A stretch of DNA of 64,000 nt from Meghimatium bilineatum (taxonomy: Eukaryota; Mollusca; Gastropoda; Stylommatophora; Philomycidae). Positions 11,176 through 23,319 of the stretch are shown here, one piece after another (the stretch's first letter is position 1; each line of letters starts with the position of its first letter). Where the stretch lies: the NCBI GenBank assembly GCA_034231615.1, contig CM067306.1:43386761-43450760 (forward strand), given 5' to 3'. A model generated the notes under the pieces. It worked only from the letters and a program-made list of their open reading frames with translations. It searched no databases and was not told where the DNA came from. A program made the translations under genes and the position numbers.

Positions 11176-12950
11176 GTTAAGAGTTCACAGAACAGAATGA
11201 ATCGACATTTCAAACAGCAGGCTTATGCCAAGAGGAAAAAAATCGACTGAGGATAAACAAACAAGCTATTAGGAATGAACGAGTCCAGGCTTGAGTAACA
11301 GACACACAACACAGAAATAATGACGGAAATGAACGAATTTTATAATCAACACAAGACGTAATCTCGGGGGTTGAAGTGACTAGATTTCCATAACCGCGAC
11401 CTCCACTATATTTGATGGACTAAAAACTCTGATATAACCTAATTGGGCTAAGGTCAGCTGTTCACAAGAGGGGTAGTAAACGTACAAGGTGCTATCTATT
11501 TAATGAAAATAATAAGATATTTATGTGGTTTGGGGGAAGGGGGATATAATTTGTTGATGGTTTCTTATTTCACACTTACAGAAATAAATCAAGTGACTAT
11601 TAGTGACATTGTTGCACTGAGATATCAATGTCGACGAGACATGTCAACTTTCTCCAACACAGCGTGATTCACGGTTATATAAATGACGTTCTGGACAGAA
11701 TATATCCGATAATGAAGGCTAGAATCAACACTACTAACAAACTAAGGCATGCGCTTTGTTTGTTTATGCCACAGAAATGTCATTTCGTTAAACATTATTT
11801 TCTCAACTATTAGTATTTAACTAATGGTAAAAGTAAGATGAGTTATGAATAGCACACGGTTTCCTATTAGTGCTCATTTTGTTATTCAGTGGTTTACCAT
11901 CTGATCATGCCGCTCACCGCATTTGCTTAGTCGGGACGATATCATTTCTCTACCTTCCCATAGCATGAGCCACGGCAACATACTTACTGAAAGCAGGGGG
12001 AACTGAAAGCAGATCATAACTAAATGATTCGAAATCCCGGTTTACTGGTCGGTGGACCCACCATTACACTAAGCTTACACCAGCAGTTCATCCACAGAGC
12101 ATTTCCTACTGAACAACCTTATTGAAAACACAACTATGTGATAATGGATTTATGAGTCTGTGAGTTTGAAACATAATGTTCTCAATTACTACCACCATGT
12201 GCACACATCTCTTAATTGTGCAATTTATAAATTTAGGGCTTACAGACATAGTCACGACCTTCCATTTCCAGTTTTGATTTTTGACTCTCAAGTTGCCCTC
12301 GTCCAACACTCATTTCTGCCGCTGTAACTTCAACATTAGTAAACAGTTACTGTGCTCGTGACGAAGGGGCGGTTAACTCTAGTAGACAAATAAGAGTAAT
12401 GAACAGACGGCTTTCAACTATCCAGTATTTAGGAATTCTGGAACAGGGGTACTAATTTTTGAACTCCTAGCAACTAATTTGGAACACAAGGAGTTAATTT
12501 TCCAGTGTTATTTGCCGAAGAACAGGAACTACATTTGCCCAGCATTACCATATTATCTCGGTCTTGATGTCTGAGTCTCTTCATTACATTCGAGACATCG
12601 CGGACATTGCTAAGACTGTCTACGTAAGAATGTGTTTCGCTGGACGTGAGTGATCGTCTGCTAATTTTGAATGATTAGTCAGTGCAACGTTGTCGAGTTT
12701 TCTGTATTTGCGGTGCTGGTAGTTTGTAGAATAACTCCTCACAGAATTAGAAACTACTGGCGCCATTACAGAGGAGCACAATTGTGCAGAGCGACATACT
12801 GTGATAAGACGTTCTGTTATTCTTCAAATGGGCGTTGAAGGGTGATGTCATGTCCAGCTTATAGATTCATCAATAATAAGCTATTTTAACAATAATAACC
12901 AATAATTCACATAGTCAAATGCATGTAAGCTAGTTGAAATATTCTAGCCA
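11176..12950. other. no recognisable feature
   Basis: AT-rich DNA with only short open frames (for example plus 11628-11813, minus 12106-12309) and no domains or repeats that I recognise. Confidence 0.5.
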
Positions 12951-13342
12951 TCGTGGTACAGATGGCTGGAGAACTGTGACCACATCTTTAACATTTACAT
13001 CGTGGTACAGATGACTGGAGAACTGTGACCACATCTTTAATATTTACATCGTGGTACAGATGACTGGAGAACTGTGACCACATCTTTAATATTTACATCG
13101 TGGTACAGATGACTGGAGAACTGTGACCACATCTTTAACATTTACATCGTGGTACAGATGACTGGAGAACTGTGACCACATCTTTAACATTTACATCGTG
13201 GTACAGATGACTGGAGAACTGTGACCACATCTTTAACATTTACATCGTGGTACAGATGACTGGAGAACTGTGACCACATCTTTAACATTTACATCGTGGT
13301 ACAGATGACTGGAGAACTGTGACCACATCTTTAACATTTACA
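12951..13342. repeat. 49-bp minisatellite, 8 copies
   Basis: TCGTGGTACAGATGACTGG starts at 12951, 13000, 13049 and every 49 bp up to 13294. Copies differ by only a few substitutions. Degenerate AATGTTAATATTTACGAC-type units follow to about 13436 and reappear after the LINE, at about 14426. Confidence 0.95.
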
Positions 13343-13435
13343 TTTCTAGTCTGCAATCTAATATCGAAAACGTTAATGTTTATTTTACTGCAAATAATGT
13401 TAATATTTACGACATTGCAACTAATGTTACTATTT

Positions 13436-14425
13436 CATAATCATCATCAAGTGCCGTCTCCGCAACGAAGGTTGCCTGCAACAGACCTCCAACATCCCCC
13501 ATCTCTTGTCTTGGTGGTGCACTCTGCTAGACTGTAACATGTCCAACTGTGATGTTAATCTCCCACATGTATCTATGAATACCTCGTGATCGCTTCCCTT
13601 TGACTTTACCTTCAAGTAAGGTCTTCAATAAGGTGTCATGCCTTTTAAAGTGTCCAAAATATTTTTTCACCCGATCTTTATTTCTCTAAAGCAATTCTTT
13701 CTTCATATTAAGTGTTTTTTAGAACCTCTGTGTTTTCTTCTCCGTTCATGGTGTTCTCCATATTCTTCTATTTACCCACATCTCAAAGGCATCAATTCTG
13801 CCTTCCAACTGTTTATTTAGTGTCCATGATTTGGAGCCATACATTAATATAGAATGGCTGTAGCATTTTTATAATTCTCATTTTTAACTTGTTTGTAATT
13901 TGTTTAGATGTTACTATTTTTCTCAAGCCATTGAAGATACTTTTTAGCCATTCCTATTCTCCTTTTAACTTGTTTCACATCTGCCATCATTTGTGACTAT
14001 GTGTACAAGATATTGATAATGTTTTACTTGTTGTAGTTTCTGTCCATGTATGCTTATGTGTAGCTCTTGTTCTTGTGTGTTTTTGCTGATTATCATGGTT
14101 TTTCGTTTTTTGGATGTTTATATCTAGTTCATACTTATTACTTGATTTATTGGACTTGATCTATTAGTCTTTGTAGTTCATGTTCACTTTCTGCTAAAAG
14201 AACAGTGCCATCTGCATACCTCATGTTGTTTATTATTTTCCCATTGATCTTGAGTTTCTGGCATTTCTTCTATATTGTAAAGATATTCTCTGTGTAGATA
14301 TTAAATAGGCTTGGTGATAAAATGCATCCTTGTCTTACCCCTATTCTTATTTCTATGTATGGAGAGTAGCTGTTTTCACACCTTATTGATGCAGTTTGTT
14401 CCCAATATATATTTCTAATTAATCT
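13436..14425 (-). mobile_element. LINE relic with RT motifs
   Basis: Read on the minus strand from the high end, it encodes GVRQGCILSPSLFNIYTE (about 14290-14345; RT motif B', 'G..QG..LSP.LFN.Y.E') and then INGKIINNMRYADGTVLL (about 14205-14250; RT motif C). The catalytic YADD reads YADG, so the second aspartate is lost. A decayed connection and C-terminal part continues to about 13440. Its last ~180 bp are clearly similar to 45753-45945, the 3' end of the LINE at 45750-46966, so the two are one family. Frames are broken throughout. AATGTTAATATTTACGAC-type repeats lie on both sides, so the element sits inside an array. Confidence 0.8.
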
Positions 14426-14480
14426 GATGTTAATATTTACAATACTTCAAATAATGTTATATTTACGACACTACAACTGT
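14426..14480. repeat. resumed degenerate repeats flanking the LINE
   Basis: GATGTTAATATTTACAATAC and ATATTTACGACACTACAACT match units at 13370-13435 on the other side of the LINE. Confidence 0.6.
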
Positions 14481-14584
14481 TAATAATTATTAATAACTTT
14501 AATTGTAATCAACGTGGTTTGGCAAAAATGTATTGGTGTTACCTATGACATGAGTAAGAATGGGTAATACCTGATGGTATGAAT

Positions 14585-14940
14585 AAAAATGTATTGGTGG
14601 TACCTGATGGTTCTGTCACGTATTCTAACACAGTTTACATTAAATCTGAATTTAGTTATGTTTTCTTCCCGTTTGTCAATTATTTGTAAAATTACAGCGT
14701 CAATAGATTCAATGAAATGTGTAGTTAGCTTCAGATTATCCATGGAAACCCCTCAGATTTGGATTATTGCCCACTCAGCAAGACATATTATTTCCTGTGT
14801 TCTTGGTAGAATTGACATGCAGGAACAATTCAACATTCTTAGTCCCACAGTTGCACATGTCTTTCTTGCCAATTTTCAGCTTTCTGAACATGTGAGTTCT
14901 CAGTATGTTATGTCCAGTTAGTAGTCTGAAGATAACGGAT
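14585..14940 (-). mobile_element. RNase H-type LINE C-terminal fragment
   Basis: The minus strand, read from about 14920, gives LTGHNILRTHMFRKLKIGKK followed by DMCNCGTKNVELFLH and NSTKN. This is the 'LTGH..LR.HM.R..IG..D.C.CG....E...H' tail typical of non-LTR elements that carry an RNase H domain, a possible Cys/His knuckle. Stops follow in the next ~150 bp. The open frame on the plus strand (14589-14921) is its antisense shadow. Confidence 0.65.
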
Positions 14941-15224
14941 TATTTATTGCGTGACCATTGGTGGTAGAGTCATTTGGTTCTACAGTTTTGGTGCAAGAGA
15001 AATATACTGACTACTGTAAGAATGTCTGCTCTATTGATTTAGAATTCTGTGTTTAGATGTCATATGTTCTGGACTGTTGTATAATTTCGCTACAGTTGTG
15101 TGGCTATTAGGAAACTTTTAACGTCGTCGTGGTCATCCTCAGTACATTGTTTCAGAAACATGCTACAGTTGTTTTCATAAAATTAAAATAGAAACTCGTA
15201 GATAATTGTTTTAATTAAAACATA

Positions 15225-15425
15225 TGCAGATTGAGTCATGTCAATATAAGAAACTATAACTCTACAATAACAATGATGTAATGTCAATATTACATACTGT
15301 AACTCTACAATAACAACTGTACATTGTCAATATAACAAACTATAACTCCAAAATAAAACATCTACAGTGTCAATATCACATACTATAACTATACAATAGA
15401 AACTCTAAAAAGTCAATATCACAAA
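15225..15425. repeat. degenerate ~50-bp repeats
   Basis: TGTCAATAT.. ACTATAACTCTACAATAACA recurs four times with substitutions and indels. Confidence 0.7.
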
Positions 15426-15736
15426 CTCTACAACCAGAACGTGTTTAATTGAAGTATGATTTGAAATATGAATAATTTACATGAGCATATTTTCTCCTTT
15501 ACACTCTTAACACAAAATATGGTTTGCCCTGACTATGTGACAGTGGAGAGTAGACTTATGTTCTATTGTTGTCTGACTACGAATGTTGCGGTAGAGAGTA
15601 GACTTGTGTTCTTGTATTGTCAAGTGAATGGTTAGTTTTAGATTTAATATAAGAATTATAATATATATCTTATTTAAATATGTACATACATGTCTTCTAG
15701 ACCTTCCAATTTCTGACATCCATAGCAAACGATAGC

Positions 15737-15737
<1 letters not shown>
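15426..15737. other. short AT-rich spacer
   Basis: A degenerate duplication, GGAGAGTAGACTTATGTTCT / AGAGAGTAGACTTGTGTTCT, lies at about 15545-15612. Nothing else is supported. Confidence 0.5.

Positions 15738-15821
<84 letters not shown>
15738..15821. repeat. (TA)n microsatellite
   Basis: An uninterrupted TA/AT tract with two phase breaks (TTATA/TAATA). Confidence 0.98.
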
Positions 15822-16055
15822 GACGTGTAACATGTTCATTGGAAAATATTATTATATGCCGATAATTGATACCTTAGTTAAACAAGGTACCGGCTTTTTT
15901 TTGGTTATTCTACTTTGAAAAATAGTAATAAGCATATTGATAGAGATATAATAACCGGAATGTCTGGGAACATAATAACTAGGATGACAGACATGTGTAG
16001 ACTAGGGTAACATAAATAAGAAGATTATATCTACAAAGTAGTAACACATGAGGTT
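15822..16055. other. short spacer
   Basis: AT-rich; nothing recognised. Confidence 0.5.
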
Positions 16056-16172
16056 GCATCTGTGGGTCTCACCAATGGACCACTAGATACACCACACACG
16101 CAGAAGAAAACCTGCATCTGTGGGTCTCACCAATGGACCACTAGATTACACCACACATGCAGAAGAAAACCT
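16056..16172. repeat. 58-bp tandem duplication
   Basis: Two copies start GCATCTGTGGGTCTCACCAA at 16056 and 16114. Each ends in CAGAAGAAAACCT, and they are nearly identical. Confidence 0.9.
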
Positions 16173-17461
16173 TAGTAAATGACATGCCATTATATTAAGG
16201 ATCTCTTATGGAAGCTTTGTAGCATGACATAGCTGTGATGACACGTATAGCATGCAATCTATACAATTATATACCACCTCTGAGTAGAAGGCACCTTCAA
16301 TGGACATTGCACTAAGCCGAAAGCTGAAGTCTCCTGGGTATGAAAATAAAGCTAAGAAAAACCACCCCACTCACATAGGAAGTAAGAGCTAATCGCTCGC
16401 AATTCCTGGAGTTCTCAAACAAACAAATAAACAACAAATATAGTAAGAATTAACTATAACAGCAACAATAACAAATCGATGAGGACAAGTTCTACGCGTC
16501 GGGTCTTTCATTACATTCAAGTCATACAATCAAGACATACAGTAATCAGTATATATTTTTTAATGAATACATTAAAATATTATCTCGTTATACTGTGACT
16601 GCTACCTTGTATAATTTCATCTTCCATACTTCCTACGGTTCCACCAGTACTACACTGACCTATCGTTTTAGATGGGTATTCAATGTTAATAAGAAACACT
16701 TCCGTTTTCAAACTAATATCACAGACCTGATATGGCACTCCTCAAAACATTCACCAGTTAGGAATCTACGAATTCCTTTGGTGACAATTTGTTAGTTTAT
16801 CTAATAGTGACATACATTTAATTCTATTTAACACCCTTCTAAAAGGTGTAGCCCACCCTAGTCTGTATGTTAGCGGGAAAACACTTGCCTTTTACTTAGT
16901 TTTATCATGTTATCACTCTATCATTATTCTTATTACAAGTGATGTCATAAATACAAAACAAATCAATCATGTCTGACAAATGTCTATACTATCTGGCTTG
17001 TACATAATGCTGCAAAGTAGCATATTCAAACGGAGTGTTATTCTCGTTATACTCTTCTCTCGATTATCACTACCAGAAAAATTTGAAAAATTGTGGTTGT
17101 CATTGACAAATTACTACAGAAACTATATTTTCTAACCACGGAGCTTAACGTCATTTGAATCTCAGTGAAGCGTCGTATAAAAACAGACAACTGCTTTGTT
17201 TCTAGGAAATCTGATGGGTTTTCTGTGTACAACTAGTCTGGATTATTCTAGGGTCATGTCAGAGTAACCGTCTTAGGTACAGTAATTGGAAAAGTGACGC
17301 TGACACGCACTCAATCACAATCTCTCTTCAAATAACTTGATGCATCAGCCATGGTTCGTGCTGACATCCATTGTAATCTACTGTAATTTGAGACCATGTC
17401 CGACGACATTATAAGGCATATTGACAATTGAGAAATCCAGCACAAATGTAACATGATCTCA
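16173..17461. other. no recognisable gene
   Basis: AT-rich. The open frames at 16595-16795 (plus) and 17047-17232 (minus) are short and show no domain. No repeats are obvious. Confidence 0.5.
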
Positions 17462-17790
17462 CAGTCGACATTATGAAACACAATCACACAGTCGACATTA
17501 TGAAACACAATCACACAGTCGACATTATGAAACACAATCACACAGTCGACATTATGAAAACACAATCTCACAGTCGACATTATGAAACACAATCTCACAG
17601 TCGACATTATGAAACACAATCACACAGTCGACATTATGAAACACAATCACACAGTCGACATTATGAAACACAATCACACAGTCGACATTATGAAACACAA
17701 TCTCACAGTCGACATTATGAAAAAATCACACAGGTCAACATAATCTCACTGTCGACATTATGAAACACAATTTCACTCGACATTATGAAT
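17462..17790. repeat. 27-bp minisatellite, about 11 copies
   Basis: GTCGACATTATGAAACACAA plus TCACACA, 27 bp, with T/A variants in TCTCACA. The unit length is divisible by three, so both strands stay open (plus frame KHNHTVDIM repeats, switching to a second frame at a 28-bp unit near 17555). These open frames are repeat artefacts. The last two units are decayed. Confidence 0.95.
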
Positions 17791-18299
17791 TGAATGATGC
17801 AAAAGAAATAGATTCATTCCTCCGTGCTAAATACTGAAGAAAACCTCAACTAATGTAGTTATGGTATCCTATAGGTGTTCGAATCCTTCCGTATAACCTA
17901 AAGTGTCGGATAAATAGAAAATATACACTAACTTTGGAGTCCAATTCAGTTTTTTCTTTAATTCAAAACTTTATGGCACCCATTCCAACAGTAGTGATAA
18001 CTGAGTACCGTCCATTATTTCATGGACTAGACATTTGTCTTCATTTATACCGTCCATTATTGTATAAATAATCAATCCACCGCCTATATAAATTATAGTA
18101 TACTCACTGTCTGACATATAGTCCCCCTGACTATAGTCAAGTACTGTCTGTCGAAATCCCATTAAAGTGTTGTATTAGATATTTTTCCCACAACGTGCTA
18201 TGGATATTATTCCCGTGACTCGTCCACATAAAACTAGAAACGTCATCCACTACAAATTAATTCGACAAGTTATGATTGTGGTCTCCCCATGCATAGCCT
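17791..18299. other. no recognisable feature
   Basis: AT-rich. A short minus-strand open frame (17971-18162) has no recognisable motif. Confidence 0.5.
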
Positions 18300-18361
18300 A
18301 TAGTTGAAGTAATGTCCACGGGATATGATTGCAGCACTGTCCACGGCACACGGTTGAAGTA
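18300..18361. repeat. ~25-bp repeats, left block
   Basis: GTTGAAGTAATGTCCACGGG, GATTGCAGCACTGTCCACGG and GGTTGAAGTATTGGCC are units of one minisatellite. The same unit type returns at 18598-18680, after the LINE tail. Confidence 0.7.
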
Positions 18362-18597
18362 TTGGCCTCGACGGTTTTTCGGCCATATGAAAAGATACAA
18401 TGGCATGGAAAGAGTGTTGTTGGAGGGCGCGATAGTAGGCAGTAGATGCAGAGGCCAATCAAGATGTCGTTGGATAAGAGCTATTCTGAAATTCATGCAT
18501 ATATTGCTAGAGGAAGCGGGACAACTTTCCAGAGACCACTGCGATTTCAGGAGTTTTCATAAGGAAGACTGCGTACTAGAAATAATGTCACATGACA
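18362..18597 (+). mobile_element. LINE C-terminal relic, still open
   Basis: The frame reads RRFFGHMKRYNGMERVLLEG, then GSRCRGQSRCRWI, LLEEAGQLSRDHCDF and RSFHKE. It is open from the repeat at 18312 through to the stop at 18617. 'FGH..R......LLEG...G.R.RG..R.RW' is the C-terminal end of many RTE/CR1-like LINEs. Only ~70 codons of true element sequence are present. The ATG at 18312 lies in the flanking minisatellite, so the 101-codon open frame is a chimera of repeat and relic. I do not consider it a gene. Confidence 0.75.
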
Positions 18598-18680
18598 ACA
18601 ATGTCCATGGTAGATGATTGTGGTAATGTCTACGGCATATGCGTTCAGCAATATCCATAGAATGTAGTTGAAGTTTTGTA
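18598..18680. repeat. ~25-bp repeats, right block
   Basis: AATGTCCATGG, GATTGTGGTAATGTCTACGG and CAGCAATATCCATAG resume the repeat of 18300-18361. Confidence 0.7.
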
Positions 18681-19759
18681 CACATCCATATACCCGCAGT
18701 CTAGCCTGCGAATCATCTGTAAATCTCACCCACACAAGGCTAGTTGTATTTTCAATTCAATCCTATACAATTTTGTGGTAAAGTAATCATGTTACTGTGT
18801 GCGTGTGTGCATGTCCATTAGTTGTGATGTTTTTATTAAGTTTTGTGTGTGCTATACATCTTTTGTCCCTTCTTCTATTCACTGTGACATGATTATTTCA
18901 GACCATATTGCTTACAGCATATGATTATTAATCAATTTTGCAGTCATAGTATGCACGTGCCTGTATGCGTCTGTACATACCTACATAAATGTTATTCACT
19001 TTGAATGAGAAAAATATGGAGTATTTATGTAACATTTTCGAAACATTATTTTAATATATTAGCATAGATGAAAGAGAAAATGTCGATATTCATCTCCTCA
19101 TACCTGAAAACTCTGGGGATGATAGTTGAATTATGTTCACAGATGGAAATATGATCCATCTTCAGAATAGGAGCAGGGATTTGTCGTTAGTGTTAGTTAT
19201 TAAGCAGACACCAATAATGAGATGGTGGTGGAAACAATCGCTGTTGCCCTCCAGACCTTTATGTAATATTTTGTATCATAGCTGAAGTCACTGATTAGGG
19301 TTCCAGTCAAGTCGTACATAGACAGAGATTTGAAAATCGATGGTCACGTACTGAAGTTCCATACTGAGTTCCTACGTTATTCCAACATTTAAAGCGAAGA
19401 AATATCGCGGATGAGGTTGAGGAAATTCAGTACTAAATGTTGAACGAATAAAAATAAACACATGTGATTCGAGAAGGGGGAGGAGGGGGTGAAGAGTATG
19501 TTTCTACAGTAAAAGCAAATTATTGTAAGCATACGTGTCGCAATGAGGTAAGTGTACTAGGTTTAACATCATCACAAGGCAAGCAAGTGATATATTCTGA
19601 CCTGTGATATAGACCATGAAGCACACAAGCTGAGACACATGACGATACTACAGGCCCATTGTGTCAAGCTTATTTCCTATTTCGGGTTTCAAACAATGTG
19701 CGTGTCTTAGATGACTTGTACTCAGTGTGGCTGTAAGATGCAGTGTTGCATAAATATTA
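18681..19759. other. no recognisable feature
   Basis: AT-rich non-repetitive DNA with no gene supported. Confidence 0.5.
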
Positions 19760-19935
19760 GCGTATGGTTACTCTATATATCTGTAAATCTACGGTTACTT
19801 TACACATCTATGAGTTTCAAGTTACTCTACATATATTTAATCATGCGGTAACCTTTCACATCTCTAATCATATGCTTACCTACATTCCAGTAATAATATG
19901 GTTACCCTACTTATCTGTGACTGTATTGTCACCAG
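19760..19935. repeat. degenerate ~28-bp repeats
   Basis: GGTTACTCTACATATCTG-like words recur about six times, much diverged. Confidence 0.65.
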
Positions 19936-20784
19936 TTGAAAATTTGTATTTGTCAATGCTTAGTGTGTACCAATTTACTCTCTCCGAGTCGATGTTTGCT
20001 GGTAGCTACTGACATGTATTAAGTCATGCGATACTACGGCTAATTCCTAATGGTTGCATGTCTCAACATTCTGTTTACATTGTTATTTCGATAATCGATT
20101 GCTTCTAGAGCTTCTAGAGTTGGTAACCTGGAAACGAACTGATGTGGGACAGGCTATTTTCGTTTGACTTTATGTACAACAGTATTTTAAAACATATTTT
20201 TTGTTGCCTCTTGCCCACCTCCTGGACACATTTTCTTCTATGCTGTCCCTCCTCCCTCCAGAGATATAAATAAAGCATCATCTGGTTCCGTCTACACATC
20301 GACTGGTGGCTGCGGCGGTTGTCCATAGTTCTTTGTTTCAGCCTTAATTGTGCACAAGGAAACAGCTTGTCAAATATCATCAAGGCGTATTATTGAAGTG
20401 GTAATATTTGGGGTGTATTTTCGTCTTCATGGATAGAATACTGAATCTGTAGAGTCCTTTCCTCGTGCAAGAAATGAGATTCATTTAGGAATCACAAGAA
20501 AAGTTATCACATTACAGTCAGTTACCACATGCTGAATGACAAAGTAAATATGAGATCGGATCTCCTATGGACTTGTCTGGAGCGATATGATGATGATCTG
20601 ACGACTAAATCAATAAATAAAGCTTATTATAATATACCTGATGACATTATATCCACATAGTTGCCATTCTGTGAACTGATTAAATGAAGCTGTGGAAAAT
20701 ATATTTCCAATTAATTCTTCGTGTTTCCTTCCCTGCAAAGTAATTTGGGATCTTATAAGAATACATGGAGTTAGTTAGTCGTTA
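19936..20784. other. no recognisable gene
   Basis: An 89-codon minus-strand open frame (20114-20383) is rich in Arg, Gln and Lys. I do not recognise it, and it has no splice or promoter context that I can support. Confidence 0.4.
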
Positions 20785-21055
20785 ATTCATCATCATTGCA
20801 CCCCGAACACATCCATAGATGATCCGCTCTCCATATGAGTGTATCCACCATTATACCCTGGACACCTTCATAAGTGCTCCAGTCTCCACTAGAGTTTATC
20901 ATTGATTAACAGTGACTGACATTTTCAGCTCCCTCTTGGTTGACATTCTTCTAAATGCATAATACCGCAAATTTCTAACAACTCCACATTTCAATCTAGG
21001 TTCCTTCATTCTGGACAGGGAAAAATGAATTATTGTTTCGTTCTCAAACTCCTGC
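20785..21055 (-). mobile_element. RNase H-type LINE C-terminal fragment
   Basis: The minus frame (20899-21099) contains SLSRMKEPRLKCGVVRNLRY, matching the segment after the RNase H domain in the copies at 27551-27868 (IKEQGLKCGV) and 51149-51346 (VREVGLKCGVARKERFRG). Below it, 20785-20890 is the decayed Cys-containing tail: the complement of CATCATTGCACCCCGAACAC aligns with the WTCPECSDDDPT tail. Its upstream side merges with the dispersed repeat at 21040-21233. Confidence 0.7.
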
Positions 21056-21233
21056 AGATTAGCAGGATGTAGTCCGGAGAACGGAATGCGTTGTGTCATG
21101 GTTTACAGCATTGCTGCGATATCTGCGCCTTTCGATCTGACACATCCGACTTCAGCATGACTTTTGGTCACTGGCCCTATATGGGATGGGGACAGTCAAC
21201 TCATCCCATAACCTCCTTATTCGCCTTTAGGTA
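21040..21233 (+). repeat. dispersed repeat ending TTCGCCTTTAG, cut by gap
   Basis: It shares the blocks AGCAGGATGTAGTCC, AATGCGTTGTGTC, GATATCTGCGCCTTTCGA and CCCATAACCTCCTTATTCGCC with 1740-1945, 34570-34695 and (inverted) 36695-36880. Its right end coincides with the assembly gap. Confidence 0.65.
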
Positions 21234-21333
21234 NNNNNNNNNNNNNNNNNNNNNNNNNNNNNNNNNNNNNNNNNNNNNNNNNNNNNNNNNNNNNNNNNNN
21301 NNNNNNNNNNNNNNNNNNNNNNNNNNNNNNNNN
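21234..21333. other. assembly gap, exactly 100 N
   Basis: The run is 100 N, a conventional placeholder length, so the true distance is unknown. Open frames crossing it are meaningless. Confidence 0.99.
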
Positions 21334-21869
21334 TTGAACTCAAAGAATCAGGTTTTTATAATTAAATGTTACGAATTTGAAACACAGTTATAAAAGTCTG
21401 AATTAATATGACGTTTTATTTCGATCTTCTTCTGTTAAAAAGTATTAAGAGGGGGGGGGGGATAGTGTGAATGTTTGGGATATAAGTAAGCAAGAGGGTC
21501 CATTAATTCCTGAACATTTATTGAGATGGCAGAGGGGGTACAAATATCATGAAACTTGACAAAACTTAGGGAAAGGCACAATTATGCATATGTAAGATTG
21601 TGTAAACACTAGAAACACATAAGTAACATATGTTCTCTCGATATCCGCTATTCCAAGAATTCATTAAATTTCCAACTGTAGTCATTGTTCGGAAACTCAT
21701 ATTTAAAGTCATAGACAGAAGTATAAAATCAACAACAATTTCTCAGTAAAAATAGCGTACACTGCATATAAAGAACAGAAAGAAAATGCTTAAACAATCC
21801 TTAATATGAAATTATTTTTTTAGTTTCCTGTTTCTCATTATTTCTGTCATTATTTAGTTCTTAGTGTAT
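21334..21869. other. no recognisable feature
   Basis: AT-rich, with a poly-G run at about 21452-21461. No gene or repeat is clear. It may include the 3' flank of the Tc1-like relic. Confidence 0.45.
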
Positions 21870-22320
21870 TAACTTTTTGTCGTGATAACTGGTTGAATGC
21901 CTCGATGCATGCTGTAGACGACTTCTTGTCAATATATTTTGAGATGCCTTGAATCCAATCGTTCTTAAAAAGCTTTGACAAGAGTCTTGCTACTGGATGG
22001 TTGTTCGTCGGCAATATCATTTCTTTTTACATTGATCTAAAATGTTTCAATATGGCTGAAGCCGGGTTATTTCCGGGTCATCCAGCGTTTCATTCTTGAT
22101 CTTCTGATAGTACAAATACGCGACCTTTGATTTGTGACATGGTGCACAAACATACATGAATATTCAGCAAAACTCTATTTCCATGTGTATCTCCAGTTTA
22201 TCTTTCAGCAAATATAAATAACCAAAATATCGGAGGGCTATTAAATTATATTTCAGCATTTTCAGATAATTTTGACCATTGATTGCCGTTTCATGGTCTA
22301 AAGAACGGCATGCAGAAAAT
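21870..22320 (-). mobile_element. Tc1-like transposase relic
   Basis: Read on the minus strand, the frames give, in order, TAINGQNYLKMLKYNL (about 22240-22290), CAPCHKSKVAYLYYQK (about 22100-22150), ETLDDPEITRLQPY (about 22065-22100) and, near the end, YSMHRGIQPVITTKS (about 21880-21925). These match the order of 'T.N...Y...L', 'DNAPCH.SK', 'LDWP..SPDLNPIEN.W' and 'SM..R...V....G' in Tc1/mariner-superfamily transposases. The catalytic DDE acids are mostly gone: the Asp before APCH is lost and the DLNPIEN block is disrupted. Stops and frameshifts separate the blocks. The N-terminal DNA-binding half and terminal inverted repeats were not found. Confidence 0.7.
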
Positions 22321-23319
22321 ATGAAGGTTTCATTATTGGCATTTGAAAAAGCAGACTACATTCAGCAGTGAAAATAAACCTATATAAATCTCTAATAATA
22401 TATATATACTTTGGTGCGTCTATGGGAGTTAGACAATTAGAACAGAAATACAGGGGAGAATACAGACTTTCGAAAATAAATGCTACAGCGTTGTGTTTCT
22501 TTGGACAAATTAGGGGATTCTTGGCGTGGAGGCTGAAGTTCATGTATCAAATCGGTGTTAATATTTTCCTGACTGGGGATCGAATTATTCCAACTCTGCA
22601 TGAGACAGAAACGTAGAAAAATCACAAAACCCATAGAATATATTCCCCTCTATGAGACTTTCTCAAAGCCTTGCACGCCGCTGAGAGTGGGATTCCACTT
22701 GGTATGCAATAAATCTCTGGAGAAACCACCCATTTCTCATAGATCGGTCGTAATTACTGGGGATCGAAACAACAACAACAACAGTCGGGTCTGAGAAATA
22801 TAAACCAGCAGTTCCAGACTGTGATATTGCACCCTAAATCATCTGGCTTGCTGTGTTTTATTGTTTGTATGTCGTATTGTTCATCATATATCACTGCATG
22901 CGCCTTTCGTGCATGTTGTCAGCGTACAGAAAACTGTCGAAACGTCGATTCGCCAGAAAATATATTTTCTCATTGCTCTTTAGTTCAAAATACATACTTC
23001 ATAGCAGATTCCAGCTACTTATTTTTCATTTCTGGTTTTATGTGATTTTCATGCAGGTCTGTTTGATTTTAGCCCAAGCTCATGCAATAACCAGTGAGAT
23101 ACGTTCCAACGACTCACATACGCATCTCTAGAAAGCAATACAGATTGAATCGTCTTACATGAAAGTCTTGGAAACGGGAGATGATGAAGGTTATTAAAGT
23201 TGTAAGCGTTGTTTTTCTAGAAATATGCGTTCTCTTTCTGGCAGAAAAAAAATTACCTTCCAATTGGTAGCTGGCAATCTCATTGTGAACTGTTCCCTTA
23301 ATACTGTCCATTGAAGCAA
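22321..23319. other. no recognisable gene
   Basis: Overlapping short open frames on both strands at 22298-22794 and at 22821-23131 show no motif. A short (CAA)n tract lies near 22770-22781. Confidence 0.45.

Noticed and set aside
14589..14921. 110-codon plus-strand frame
   Set aside because: Antisense shadow of an RNase H-LINE C-terminal fragment recognisable on the minus strand.
17311..17763. HNHTVDIMK-type repeat protein
   Set aside because: 27-bp array; the frame switches where one unit is 28 bp, so no selection on frame.
21091..21393. 100-codon frame across the N gap
   Set aside because: The N run carries no coding information and flanking parts belong to a dispersed repeat.
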